Positions 52,671 to 61,366 of a stretch of DNA of 64,000 nucleotides are shown here, one piece after another; within the stretch, counting starts at the first letter, position 1, and each line of letters opens with the position of its first letter. Location: the NCBI GenBank assembly GCA_002841695.1, contig PHAN01000004.1, positions 1 to 64,000 of the forward strand. Reading direction: 5' to 3'. Source of the DNA: Elusimicrobia bacterium HGW-Elusimicrobia-1. Lineage in GTDB: Bacteria; Elusimicrobiota; Endomicrobiia; PHAN01. A program made the position numbers and the translations under genes. The notes beneath the pieces are model-generated. The model searched no databases. It was not told where the DNA came from and saw only the letters and a program-made list of their open reading frames with translations.

Positions 52671-54194
52671 ATGAACACGCAAAAAAGACAAGAACTAAAA
52701 ATTCGCCGCGCCGAAGCGGAAGCCATGGGCGGCGCCGCCGCCGTCGAAAAACAGAAAAAGGGCGGGAAACTGACCGCCCGCGAGCGGCTTGCCGAACTTT
52801 TCGACAAGGATTCTTTCGTCGAAACCGGCGCGCACGTGCGTCATCGCTCCACGGATTTCGGCCTCGATAAAAAAGTTATTCCGGCCGACGGAGTCGTAAC
52901 CGGTTTCGGCGCTATCGCCGGCCGCAAAGTCGCGGCGTTTGCCCAGGATTTTACCTCGTCCGGCGGTTCTCTGGGCGAAATGCACGCCGCCAAGATAACC
53001 AAAATAATGGATTTCGCGCTGGCCGCGGGAATACCTCTTATAGGCATTAACGATTCCGGCGGCGCGCGAATTCAGGAAGGCATCAAAGCCCTCGCGGGTT
53101 ACGGCGAAATATTTTTGCGCAATACGCGCGCGTCGGGCGTGATACCTCAGATATCGGTGATCCTGGGGCCCTGCGCCGGCGGAGCGGTATATTCTCCCGC
53201 GCTTACGGATTTTGTTTTTACCGTCGACAAGGTCTCCAAAATGTTTATTACGGGGCCCGAAGTGATAAAGACGGTGTTGGGGGAGGAAATATCGATGGAA
53301 GACCTGGGCGGAGCCCTTGTTCAGAACGACACAAGCGGAAACGCGCATTTCTTCGCCTCCACGGAAAAAGAGTGTTTCGCGCAGGTGCGCGAGCTTCTGT
53401 CATATCTGTCCGATGTCCCTGCGCCGTCCGCCGGAGCGTCCGCTGAAATTTCAGGGATTGTCCCCGCCGACCCCAAAAAACCCTACGACGTCCGCGACCT
53501 TATAGCGGCCGTGGCCGACGGCGGGAAATTCCTGGAAGTCCAGAAGCATTTCGCCGCCAATATTGTCGTCGGCTTCGCCCGTCTCGACGGCAAGTCCGTC
53601 GGAGTTATAGCCAATCAGCCGAAAGTCCTGGCCGGCGTTCTCGACGTGGATTCGTCCGACAAAGCCGCAAGATTCATAAGATTCTGCGACGCCTTCGGCA
53701 TACCTCTGGTTACGCTCGTCGATATGCCCGGCTATCTGCCCGGCGTCGACCAGGAACACGCGGGCGTAATCCGTCACGGCGCGAAAATGCTCTACGCCTA
53801 TTCCGAGGCCACCGTAGCGAAACTCACCGTGATACTCCGCAAGGCCTACGGCGGCGGATACATAGCGATGTGCTCGCGCCATCTGGGAGCCGATTTCGTG
53901 TTCGCCTATCCGACGGCGGAAATCGCCGTTATGGGGCCTCTGGGCGCGGCCAACATTATTTTCAAAAAAGAAATAGAATCGTCGGCCGACCCCGAAAAAA
54001 CCAGACAGGAAAAGATGAAAGAATACGCCGACAAGTTCGCCTCGCCGTACGTGGCCGCCGCGCTCGGATACGTCGACGATGTGATATACCCCGAGGAGAC
54101 GAGGGAAAAACTCATCGCCGCGCTGTCGACACTGAAAAATAAAAAGACCGCGCCGTCTCCCCGTCCGCGCAAGCACGGCAACATACCGCTATGA
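52671..54194 (+). CDS. Acyl-CoA carboxyltransferase subunit (PccB / MmdA family)
   Basis: A 507-residue crotonase-fold carboxyltransferase that moves CO2 between carboxybiotin and an acyl-CoA such as propionyl-CoA/methylmalonyl-CoA. The family blocks KLTARERLAELFDKDSF, GSLGEMHAAKI, DSGGARIQEGI, GPCAGGAVYSPALTDF and GGGYIAMCS are intact. With the following biotin carrier it could be part of a carboxylase, a decarboxylase or a transcarboxylase. Neither a biotin carboxylase nor a membrane decarboxylase beta subunit is in the window. Stop overlaps the carrier gene. Confidence 0.92.
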   Translation: MNTQKRQELKIRRAEAEAMGGAAAVEKQKKGGKLTARERLAELFDKDSFVETGAHVRHRSTDFGLDKKVIPADGVVTGFGAIAGRKVAAFAQDFTSSGGSLGEMHAAKITKIMDFALAAGIPLIGINDSGGARIQEGIKALAGYGEIFLRNTRASGVIPQISVILGPCAGGAVYSPALTDFVFTVDKVSKMFITGPEVIKTVLGEEISMEDLGGALVQNDTSGNAHFFASTEKECFAQVRELLSYLSDVPAPSAGASAEISGIVPADPKKPYDVRDLIAAVADGGKFLEVQKHFAANIVVGFARLDGKSVGVIANQPKVLAGVLDVDSSDKAARFIRFCDAFGIPLVTLVDMPGYLPGVDQEHAGVIRHGAKMLYAYSEATVAKLTVILRKAYGGGYIAMCSRHLGADFVFAYPTAEIAVMGPLGAANIIFKKEIESSADPEKTRQEKMKEYADKFASPYVAAALGYVDDVIYPEETREKLIAALSTLKNKKTAPSPRPRKHGNIPL

Positions 54195-54511
54195 CCGACG
54201 CCGATAAACTTATTCTGGAAGACGGGACATATTCGACCATAGTTCCGTCGAAAAAACGCCCGCGCTCCGTCCGTCCGGACCCGCTGGCAATATCGGCTCC
54301 GATACCCGGCGTCGTCGCCGCTCTGCTCGCCAAAGAGGGCGATGTCGTCGAAGCCGGACGTCCCGTGCTTTATCTTGAAGCCATGAAAATGGAAAACGAA
54401 CTTTCGGCCGCTGTTCCGTCACGAATAGAAAAAATATGCGTTAAGGTTGGCGACCGCGTCAAAAAAAATGATATACTTGTCCGCCTGTCCGCCCGCGACA
54501 CAAAAAAATGA
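54191..54511 (+). CDS. Biotin carboxyl carrier protein
   Basis: A 106-residue protein ending in a biotinyl domain with the biotinylation site EAMKMENEL. The N-terminal 30 residues form a flexible, basic linker. Starts and stops overlap both neighbours by 4 nt, so it is made with the carboxyltransferase and CoA transferase. It carries CO2 to the active site of the preceding subunit. Confidence 0.93.
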   Translation: MTDADKLILEDGTYSTIVPSKKRPRSVRPDPLAISAPIPGVVAALLAKEGDVVEAGRPVLYLEAMKMENELSAAVPSRIEKICVKVGDRVKKNDILVRLSARDTKK

Positions 54512-55659
54512 AAAAACCCCTCGAAGGCATAAAAGTAATCGATTTTACCAGAGTCCTTTCCGGACCTTACTGCACGATGATGCTCGCGGATATGGGCGCC
54601 GACATAATTAAGATAGAGCGCCCCAAAACGGGCGACGATTCCAGGGCGTTCGGACCTTTCATCGACGGCGAAAGCGGATATTTCATAAGTATAAACCGCG
54701 GGAAAAAATCCGTCGTGCTCGACCTCAAAAACCCCGAAACCCGGACCGCCGTCAAAAAACTTTGCCTTGCCTCCGACGTGCTCGTCGAAAACTTCCGCCC
54801 GGGCGCGATGAAAAAACTCGGCCTCGATTACGACTCTCTCAAACAGGAAAATCCCCGTCTTGTGTATTGTTCCATAACCGGCTACGGCCAGGACGGCCCC
54901 ATATCGCAGTACGCCGGATACGACGTTATCGCGCAGGCCGTCGGGGGAATGATGTCCATAACCGGCTATCCGGATTCTCCTCCGACGAGAGTCGGCACTT
55001 CCATCGCCGACGTTCTATCGGGTATGTTCGCCGCTTACGGAATCGCCGCCGCTCTTTGCGGACGCAATTCGAGCGGCGAGGGCGCGCGCATAGATATTTC
55101 AATGGTGGACTCGGTAATGGCCGTGCTTGAAAACGCCGTGGTGCGCTACGGCGCCACGGGCAAAACGCCTGAGCGTATCGGCTCGAAACATCCCTCGCTG
55201 TGTCCTTTCGACATATACGAAGCCAAAGACGGATACATCGCCATCGCCGCCGGAAACGACAGTTTATGGCGCGAGTTCGTCACAGCCATAAAGCGCGAGG
55301 AACTCATTTTCAAAAAAGAATTCGAGACGAATGATCTCAGATGCCGCAACGAAAAGAAACTCAAAAGAATAATCGAGGATTACACTCGGGTTCACACGAT
55401 AAAAGAACTTCTCAATAACCTCAATAAACACGGTATACCCTGCGGGCCCGTAAACGATCTCGCTCGCGCGGTCCGGCATCCGCAGATTCTGCATCGCAAT
55501 ATGATTGTGGAGCTCGACCAGAAAAAAATCGGCAAAATCAAAGTCGCCGGCACGCCGGTAAAAATTCCCGGTGTCGACGATAAACACTTTGCGCCCGCGC
55601 CTCTTCTGGGGGAACATACGGAAGAAGTTCTGAACGCATTAAACAAATCAAATAACTAA
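54508..55659 (+). CDS. CoA transferase family III (CaiB/BaiF type)
   Basis: A 383-residue enzyme moving CoA between carboxylic acids. Characteristic segments: LEGIKVIDFTRVLSGPYCTMMLADMGADIIKIERP, LVENFRPGAMKKLGLDYDSL, SITGYGQDGP and the catalytic Asp in VGTSIADVLSGMFAAYGI. The substrate is not predictable; overlap with the biotin carrier suggests it supplies or recycles the acyl-CoA of the carboxyl-transfer reaction. Confidence 0.9.
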   Translation: MKKPLEGIKVIDFTRVLSGPYCTMMLADMGADIIKIERPKTGDDSRAFGPFIDGESGYFISINRGKKSVVLDLKNPETRTAVKKLCLASDVLVENFRPGAMKKLGLDYDSLKQENPRLVYCSITGYGQDGPISQYAGYDVIAQAVGGMMSITGYPDSPPTRVGTSIADVLSGMFAAYGIAAALCGRNSSGEGARIDISMVDSVMAVLENAVVRYGATGKTPERIGSKHPSLCPFDIYEAKDGYIAIAAGNDSLWREFVTAIKREELIFKKEFETNDLRCRNEKKLKRIIEDYTRVHTIKELLNNLNKHGIPCGPVNDLARAVRHPQILHRNMIVELDQKKIGKIKVAGTPVKIPGVDDKHFAPAPLLGEHTEEVLNALNKSNN

Positions 55660-55674
55660 AATTAGAGAGTTTTG

Positions 55675-55962
55675 GTGAGATATAATTACGAGTGGGACTA
55701 TAAGAAAGCGGTTTATAATCTAAATAAACACGGTGTAAGTTTTGAACGTGCGAGCAGTGTCTTCTGTGATCCAAGGGCTATAAGCATTTACGATAAGGGA
55801 CATAGCGTCGACGAAGAAAGGTGGATTACGCTCGGATTGGATAGAAGCGGGGTTTTGGCGGTCGTCGCGCATACTTTTGTTGGAATGACGCATGAAATAA
55901 AAATAAGAATAATTTCGGCCCGCAAGGCGACGAAAAAAGAGACCAGTCAATATCCGGGGTGA
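55675..55962 (+). CDS. brnT: BrnT-type toxin
   Basis: About 95 residues with the BrnT pattern: YEWDYKKAVYNLNKHGVSFERASSVF at the N terminus and RIISARKATKKE near the C terminus. A RelE-like ribonuclease by family knowledge. GTG 55675 with AGAGAG upstream; a TTG one codon earlier is less likely. The toxin comes first, as usual for brnTA. The AT-rich composition differs from neighbouring genes. Confidence 0.88.
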   Translation: MRYNYEWDYKKAVYNLNKHGVSFERASSVFCDPRAISIYDKGHSVDEERWITLGLDRSGVLAVVAHTFVGMTHEIKIRIISARKATKKETSQYPG

Positions 55963-55967
55963 CGATT

Positions 55968-56174
55968 ATGAAAAAAGAATACGATTTTTCCAAAGGTGTA
56001 AGAGGCAGGTTCTACAGCAAGTCGGCACAGCATCATATACCGGTTTATTTAAATCGTTCTCTAATGAGCGACTTATTGAAACTGGCAGAACACAAGGACG
56101 TTGAAATCGAAGATATGGTCACGGAATTGCTTGACAAAGATATTTCTATAGTCAAGGCGGTCTTGGCAAAATAA
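55968..56174 (+). CDS. brnA: BrnA-type antitoxin
   Basis: About 68 residues; RGRFYSKSAQHHIPVYLNRSLMSDLLKLAEHKDVEIEDMVTELLDKDI matches the BrnA RHH region and C-terminal helix. ATG 55968 is chosen over a GTG 9 nt earlier. It follows brnT by 5 bp. It should neutralise BrnT and autoregulate the pair. Confidence 0.8.
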   Translation: MKKEYDFSKGVRGRFYSKSAQHHIPVYLNRSLMSDLLKLAEHKDVEIEDMVTELLDKDISIVKAVLAK

Positions 56175-56188
56175 TTTTCGGAGGCAAT

Positions 56189-58018
56189 ATGTCCCACGGA
56201 TTTCACGGAAAGATTCTTACGATTGATTTAACTTCGGGAAAAATCGGCGAAAATACCTTAAAAGAAGCCGATGTTAAAAAATACACATTGGGCTCCGGCC
56301 TGGCCGCCCGCATACTTTACGACGAAGCGCCCCCGGACGCGGCGCCGCTGTCGGCGGAAAATCCCATACTTTTTCTTTCCGGACTTCTTACGGGAACGAT
56401 AATCCCGACCGCCTGCAAAATGTCCGTATGCGCGAAATCGCCGCTGACCGGTATCTGGAACGAGGCCACCGTCGGAGGGCATTGGCCGGCCGAGTTCCGC
56501 GCCGTCGGCTATGACGGCATATTATTGACGGGAAAATCCCCGGAACCGGTTTATCTTCTTATAGCCGACACCGTAAAAATTCTTCCCGCCGACGACATTT
56601 GGGGCAAGGACACTTACGAGACCGGCGAGATTTTGAAGGTCCGCCACGAAAAGCATCTGGTCGCGGCCATCGGTCCCGCCGGAGAGAATCTTGTAAACTT
56701 CGCGGCGATATGCTTTGACCCGCCCAACTCGCGCTTCGCCGCGCGCGCGGGGATAGGAGCCAATATGGGCTCCAAGAACCTCAAGGCCATCGTCGTAAAA
56801 GGCCAGGGCAAGCGCGTTACCGTCGCGAATCCGGAAAAACTCAAATCCCTTCTGAAAGAGCAAATCCCCAAGATAAAAGAAAACGCCAAAGCCCTCGGCG
56901 AATTCGGCACTTCGGGAGGCGCCCCTGCTGTCGAGTCGTTCGGCGATTTGCCGATAAAGAACTATGCCGTCGGAGCGTATCCCGATGTGGTAAAAATATC
57001 AGGGCAGGCAATGCGTGAAAAAATATGGGTTAAGCACTACGCCTGTTGGGCGTGTCCCATCGGCTGCGCAAAAATTGTCAAAGGTGAATTGGCGGGTTTC
57101 GGCAAATTCGAGGGGCATTATCCGGAATACGAGACCCTCGGTATGCTCGGCTCGAATCTTCTCGTCGACGACCTTTATCTTCTTGCTTACGCAAACGAAC
57201 TCACAAACCGTCTTGGAATGGACACTATTACGACGGGCTCCGTTGTCGCGTTCGCCATCGAATGTTATGAAAAGGGAAAGATAAATAAGTCCGACACCGG
57301 CGGCATAGAATTGAAATGGGGCGACGCCAAGTCCATTATCGAACTCATAAAAATGACGTCCGCAAGAGAGAAAATCGGAGCGGCTTTGGCTCTGGGAGTT
57401 AAAGAGGCGGCGGAAAAAATAGGAAAGAATACCGTCGAATATATATCTCACTCAAAAGGCCTCGATTATCCCGCGCACGATCCCCGCGGCCACGTTTCGA
57501 TGGCGCTTTCATACGCTACGTCCGTAAGAGGCGCCTGCCATCTGGAGGGCCTTACGTATTTTCTCGACAGAGGCGTTCCCGCCAAAGACCTGGGAGTCAC
57601 TGCGCCTACGAACCAATTCGACGAGAACGGAAAACCCAAGATTGTTTTTGATATGCAGAATTTTCTATCATTATTCAATCCGCTGGGGCTTTGCAAGTTT
57701 CTGTTTCACGCCCGCGTCGGGCACACTCAGATTGCCGAGTGGGTCAACGCCGTTTGCGGCTGGGACTGGACGCCCGACGATTATATGAAGACGGGCGAGC
57801 GGCTCTTCAACCTTAAACGTCTCTACGGCACGCGGCTGGGCATATCCAAGAAAGACGATTTGCTTCTTACCCGCGCGAATTCTTATCCTAAAAAAGAAGG
57901 CAAGGCCAAGGGCGTCGTCGCCAATCTGCCCAAAATGCTCGACGAATATTACGCCCTTCGCGGATGGGACGACGAGGGCATCCCGACGGAAAAGCGCTTG
58001 AAAGAACTAGGGCTTTAA
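56189..58018 (+). CDS. Aldehyde:ferredoxin oxidoreductase family, tungsten/molybdenum-pterin enzyme
   Basis: A 609-residue oxygen-sensitive oxidoreductase oxidising an aldehyde to the acid with ferredoxin. It has the AOR N domain (GFHGKILTIDLTSGKI...LGSGLAARIL), AARAGIGANMGSKNLKAI and the [4Fe-4S] ligands CWACPIGC (about 286-293), with a fourth Cys in PLGLCKF (near 501). HDPRGHVSMALSYATS matches a pterin-binding region. GGAGG precedes the start. The substrate is unknown. The usual small Fe-S partner is absent. Confidence 0.92.
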   Translation: MSHGFHGKILTIDLTSGKIGENTLKEADVKKYTLGSGLAARILYDEAPPDAAPLSAENPILFLSGLLTGTIIPTACKMSVCAKSPLTGIWNEATVGGHWPAEFRAVGYDGILLTGKSPEPVYLLIADTVKILPADDIWGKDTYETGEILKVRHEKHLVAAIGPAGENLVNFAAICFDPPNSRFAARAGIGANMGSKNLKAIVVKGQGKRVTVANPEKLKSLLKEQIPKIKENAKALGEFGTSGGAPAVESFGDLPIKNYAVGAYPDVVKISGQAMREKIWVKHYACWACPIGCAKIVKGELAGFGKFEGHYPEYETLGMLGSNLLVDDLYLLAYANELTNRLGMDTITTGSVVAFAIECYEKGKINKSDTGGIELKWGDAKSIIELIKMTSAREKIGAALALGVKEAAEKIGKNTVEYISHSKGLDYPAHDPRGHVSMALSYATSVRGACHLEGLTYFLDRGVPAKDLGVTAPTNQFDENGKPKIVFDMQNFLSLFNPLGLCKFLFHARVGHTQIAEWVNAVCGWDWTPDDYMKTGERLFNLKRLYGTRLGISKKDDLLLTRANSYPKKEGKAKGVVANLPKMLDEYYALRGWDDEGIPTEKRLKELGL

Positions 58019-58065
58019 AATAAAGAGCGAGAGGAATTATCTCTCCGTTGCACGGGAGTAAAATT

Positions 58066-58227
58066 GTGAAAGATTCCATGAGTGTTTACGGTATGGGTTT
58101 TATCGGCGCCGCGATTTATTTTATCCGACACGCTTCAAGTTTCCGGAGCGGCGCGCTCGGTGTTGTAAAAGCGCTTTTCTGGCCGGCGTTTATGGTCTAC
58201 AAAGCGCTGGAAATGTTATATAAATAA
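58066..58227 (+). CDS. Small 53-residue hydrophobic protein, unknown
   Basis: GTG 58066 has GGGAG 7 nt upstream; the frame closes at TAA 58225-58227, 15 bp before the next gene. The product has a hydrophobic N-terminal segment (YGMGFIGAAIYFI) and a second one (ALGVVKALFWPAFMVYKALEM), so it is probably membrane-associated. ATG 58078 is an alternative start. No family recognised. Confidence 0.6.
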   Translation: MKDSMSVYGMGFIGAAIYFIRHASSFRSGALGVVKALFWPAFMVYKALEMLYK

Positions 58228-58242
58228 TCGAGGAGGAAAGTT

Positions 58243-59118
58243 ATGTCAAGAATCGTCAAATGCGGTTTGATACAGGCCGCCAACGTCCTTGAGCCGAACA
58301 AGCATTCGATCAAGGAAATCAAAAAGGCAATGATTGCCAAACACGTGAAGATGATAGAGGACGCGGGAAAGAAAGGCGTTAAAATTCTCTCGCTTCAGGA
58401 AATTTTCTACGGGCCTTATTTCTGCGCCGAGCAGGACACCAAGTGGTATGCTACCGCGGAAACGATACCCGGACCCACGACTGACCTTATGTGCAAACTG
58501 GCCAAGAAATACAGAATGGTCATAGTCCTTCCGATTTACGAGACCCCGATGACCGGAATATACTACAACACCGCCGCCGTAATCGACGCCGACGGAACGA
58601 TTGTCGGCATCTATCGCAAACATCACATACCGCACGTCAACCCGGGCTTCTGGGAAAAGTTTTACTTCAAGCCGGGCAACACCGGTTATCCGGTATTTCA
58701 GACGGCCTACGCCAAGGTCGGCGTTTACATCTGCTACGACCGTCACTTCCCCGACGGAGCACGCATACTGGGCTTAAACGGCGCCGAGATAGTGTTCAAC
58801 CCTTCGGCGACTGTGGCCGGCCTCTCGGAATATCTGTGGAAACTTGAGCAGCCCGCCCACGCCGTCGCGAATCAGTATTTCGTCGGCGCCATCAACAGAG
58901 TGGGCTGGGAGCGTCCGTGGAATATCGGCGAGTTTTACGGGCAGTCCTACTTCTGTAATCCCAAAGGGCAGATGATTTCCGTCGGCTCGCGCGACAAGGA
59001 CGAACTCGTTACGGCGAATCTTGACTTCGACCAGATACTTGAGGTCAGAAACACGTGGCAGTTCTTCAGGGATCGTCGTCCGGACAGCTACGGACCTCTC
59101 GTCGAGCAGCTGCCGTAA
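58243..59118 (+). CDS. Nitrilase-superfamily amidohydrolase, probable beta-ureidopropionase
   Basis: A 291-residue carbon-nitrogen hydrolase with the triad Glu (SLQEIFYGPYF, near 52), Lys (YRKHHIPHVNPGFWEKFYF, near 126) and Cys (VYICYDRHFPDGAR, near 164). HIPH and the RPWNIGEFYGQSYF region resemble enzymes splitting N-carbamoyl-beta-alanine to beta-alanine, CO2 and ammonia. AGGAGG lies upstream. Adjacency to PreA, the first enzyme of the same pathway, strengthens the call. Confidence 0.88.
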   Translation: MSRIVKCGLIQAANVLEPNKHSIKEIKKAMIAKHVKMIEDAGKKGVKILSLQEIFYGPYFCAEQDTKWYATAETIPGPTTDLMCKLAKKYRMVIVLPIYETPMTGIYYNTAAVIDADGTIVGIYRKHHIPHVNPGFWEKFYFKPGNTGYPVFQTAYAKVGVYICYDRHFPDGARILGLNGAEIVFNPSATVAGLSEYLWKLEQPAHAVANQYFVGAINRVGWERPWNIGEFYGQSYFCNPKGQMISVGSRDKDELVTANLDFDQILEVRNTWQFFRDRRPDSYGPLVEQLP

Positions 59119-59206
59119 AAAGCAGGCAATAGATAAAAAACATTGCCGAAACCAAATAAAAATGTCGCGCTTCGTCTATATGCGCGCGACGGCAAGGAGA
59201 TACGTA

Positions 59207-60415
59207 ATGGCGAACATTTCCATTAATTTTTGCGGAATCAAATCGTTGAACCCTTTCTGGCTGGCTTCCAGCCCCGTTACCAATAACGGAGAGATGATAC
59301 AAAGAGCGTTTGAGGCGGGATGGGCCGGAGCCGTGTGGAAGACGCTGGGGCTCGAAGAGAAAACCCCGATAGTAAACGTCAGCCCGCGTATAGCCGGTCT
59401 CGACTTCGAGGATAAAAAAGCGATCGTTCTTGAAAACATCGAGATGATAACCGATCGCTCGCTTGACGTCAATCTCAAGGAAATGCGCGAGACGAAAAAG
59501 AAATATCCTAAAAACATAATCATAGCGTCTCTGATGGTCACCAACGACGAGGAGTCGTGGACGGAAATAACCAAAAGAGTGCTTGATTCCGGCGCCGACG
59601 GTCTGGAACTTAACTTCGGATGTCCGCACGGCATGCCCGAAAAAGGCATGGGCGCGGCCACCGGCAAAAACCCCTCCAACGTCGAGAAAGTATGCGCGTG
59701 GGTCAAAAAGGTCTCGGGCAAACTTCCCGTGATAGCCAAACTTACGCCTAACATCACCGATATGAGAGAGCCGGCTCTTGCCGCCAAAAACGGCGGCGCC
59801 GACGCCATCTCCGCCATAAACACCGTGCAGGGCATCATCGGAGTGGATCTTAATACTCTGATACCCCGCCCGACGGTAAACGGCAAGTCCGCGCTGGGCG
59901 GGCTTTCCGGCCCCGGCGTAAAACCCATAGCGCTGCGTTTCGTCACGGAGCTTTATCTCGACAAGCGCCTCGGTCTTCCGATATCGGGAATGGGCGGCAT
60001 AACAAACTGGCAGGACGCCGCGGAATTTTTGCTGCTGGGCGCGTCGGGACTTCAGGTGTGCACGGCCGCTATGCACTACGGCTATCGCATCATCGAGGAC
60101 TTAAACGACGGGCTGTCGAACTTTATGGACGAAAAGGGCTTTAAGACGATACCGGAAATGGTCGGTGTCGCGGCGCAGAAGATTTCTTCGCACGCCGCTC
60201 TGGCCAGAGAGCCCCGTCCGTTGAGCAAAATAGACCGCGAGCTCTGCACTAAATGCGATCTCTGCTATCTGGGCTGTTCCGACGGAGGCCATCAGGCCAT
60301 AACGCTCGACAAAGAGCGCATACCCACGGTCGACGAGGAAAAATGCGTCGGTTGCGGCCTTTGCGCCACGATTTGTCCCGTCGAGAACTGCGTCACGATG
60401 GCGTATAATAAATAA
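59207..60415 (+). CDS. preA: NAD-dependent dihydropyrimidine dehydrogenase subunit PreA
   Basis: Reduces uracil and thymine to dihydropyrimidines. The 402-residue protein has a dihydroorotate-dehydrogenase-like FMN barrel (SINFCGIKSLNPFWLASSP; catalytic region NFGCPHGMPEKGMGAATG near 138). Two C-terminal [4Fe-4S] sets follow, CTKCDLCYLGC and CVGCGLCATICPVENC. ATG 59207 has AAGGAGAT upstream; the longer frame runs into the amidohydrolase gene. The partner PreT is not adjacent; NfnB-like proteins share its fold. Confidence 0.92.
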   Translation: MANISINFCGIKSLNPFWLASSPVTNNGEMIQRAFEAGWAGAVWKTLGLEEKTPIVNVSPRIAGLDFEDKKAIVLENIEMITDRSLDVNLKEMRETKKKYPKNIIIASLMVTNDEESWTEITKRVLDSGADGLELNFGCPHGMPEKGMGAATGKNPSNVEKVCAWVKKVSGKLPVIAKLTPNITDMREPALAAKNGGADAISAINTVQGIIGVDLNTLIPRPTVNGKSALGGLSGPGVKPIALRFVTELYLDKRLGLPISGMGGITNWQDAAEFLLLGASGLQVCTAAMHYGYRIIEDLNDGLSNFMDEKGFKTIPEMVGVAAQKISSHAALAREPRPLSKIDRELCTKCDLCYLGCSDGGHQAITLDKERIPTVDEEKCVGCGLCATICPVENCVTMAYNK

Positions 60416-60421
60416 ATGAAG

Positions 60422-60444
60422 CCGCCGTTATACCGGCGGTTTTT
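60422..60444 (+). terminator. Intrinsic terminator after preA
   Basis: CCGCCG (60422-60427) pairs with CGGCGG (60434-60439), followed directly by five T. Confidence 0.75.
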
Positions 60445-60455
60445 GCGGAGGTTTT

Positions 60456-60483
60456 GTAGGGACAGGTCGCGACCTGTCCCTAC
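60456..60483. repeat. Perfect 28-bp palindrome
   Basis: Two 14-bp half-sites, GTAGGGACAGGTCG and its complement, meet without a loop. It resembles the GTAGGGGCGA hairpin at 27359-27386. Confidence 0.9.
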
Positions 60484-60514
60484 GCCCCCCGCGATTGACG
60501 GAACGTCATAAAAT

Positions 60515-60991
60515 ATGTTTGAAAAATTCTTTCCCAAAAAATGGCATCGCGTCGCCGTTTCCGTCGCGGCGACGATAATCGCGGTCTATGCCATCGTCTA
60601 TATAGATGTTGTGGCCCGCGCCCGCCACGCGTATATGGAGGGGGAGAAATATTGGCAGTGGCACGAACAGCCGTCTCTTAAAGCCGCGTTTTTCGACGAG
60701 AAACTTGTAAACGAAAAAACTCAATTAAAGAAGCGGCTCGATAAAGGCAAAATCTCCGCCGACGAATACGACGTGCGCGTCGAGATAATCGAGGCGGGCA
60801 ATCAAAGAGAACGCGAAGAATCCTCCATAAAATACGCCTACGTCTGGTACAAAACCGCCGTCGAACTTTTCTCTCCGCCCGAGTCGAAATGGGTAAAACT
60901 CTCCCGCCAAAAAATGCCCCTCGCAAAAGACCTCTGGAGAAAAGAACTCAAAGCCAAAAAGATCCCGTTTGAAGAGTATATGCTGGATTAG
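60515..60991 (+). CDS. Membrane-anchored protein, unknown
   Basis: A 158-residue protein with one N-terminal membrane helix (about 13-34) and a highly charged, helical remainder (LVNEKTQLKKRLDKGKISADEYDVRVEIIEAG...). The short charged LDKGKISADEYDVR resembles an SHOCT-like motif. No enzyme motif. No strong Shine-Dalgarno. Gene likely real but unassigned. Confidence 0.65.
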   Translation: MFEKFFPKKWHRVAVSVAATIIAVYAIVYIDVVARARHAYMEGEKYWQWHEQPSLKAAFFDEKLVNEKTQLKKRLDKGKISADEYDVRVEIIEAGNQREREESSIKYAYVWYKTAVELFSPPESKWVKLSRQKMPLAKDLWRKELKAKKIPFEEYMLD

Positions 60992-61016
60992 GGGTGAAAA
61001 TTGTTCGCGGTTTTAT

Positions 61017-61045
61017 TGTCATTCCCGCGAAAGCGGGAATCCAGA
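61017..61045. repeat. Dispersed palindromic repeat, left copy flanking GIY-YIG
   Basis: TGTCATTCCCGCGAAAGCGG followed by GAATCCAGA; internally a hairpin (ATTCCCGC/GCGGGAAT). The inverted partner is at 61367-61400. Confidence 0.85.
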
Positions 61046-61052
61046 TTGAAAG

Positions 61053-61355
61053 ATGAAGAAGTATTTTGTCTATATGTTGAGCAGTAAACGCAACGGCACT
61101 TTATATACTGGAGTTACCTCGAACATTATAAAAAGAGTTTATGAGCATAAAGAGGGTGTGGTTGAGAGTTTTACCAAAAAATACAAAGTCCATAATCTGG
61201 TTTGGTATGAAGCGCACAATACCGCGGAGTCGGCAATTTCCAGAGAAAAACAGATAAAAAAATTGAACAGGGGCTGGAAGTTGCAGTTGATTGAAAAAGA
61301 GAATCCTCATTGGGACAATTTGTATCCGTGTATTTGCGGCGCGTTATCGGTATAG
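61053..61355 (+). CDS. GIY-YIG endonuclease-domain protein
   Basis: A 100-residue single-domain protein of the UvrC-N/UPF0213 group. YFVYMLSSKRNGTLYTGVTSNIIKRVYEHK supplies the Tyr...YTG (GIY-YIG-like) pair and the catalytic Arg, and the Glu is in AISREKQIKKLNR. ATG 61053 begins 8 bp after one dispersed repeat, and the gene ends 11 bp before the inverted second copy. Its more AT-rich composition than neighbours fits a mobile origin. Confidence 0.9.
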   Translation: MKKYFVYMLSSKRNGTLYTGVTSNIIKRVYEHKEGVVESFTKKYKVHNLVWYEAHNTAESAISREKQIKKLNRGWKLQLIEKENPHWDNLYPCICGALSV

Positions 61356-61366
61356 GTTATTTAAAT

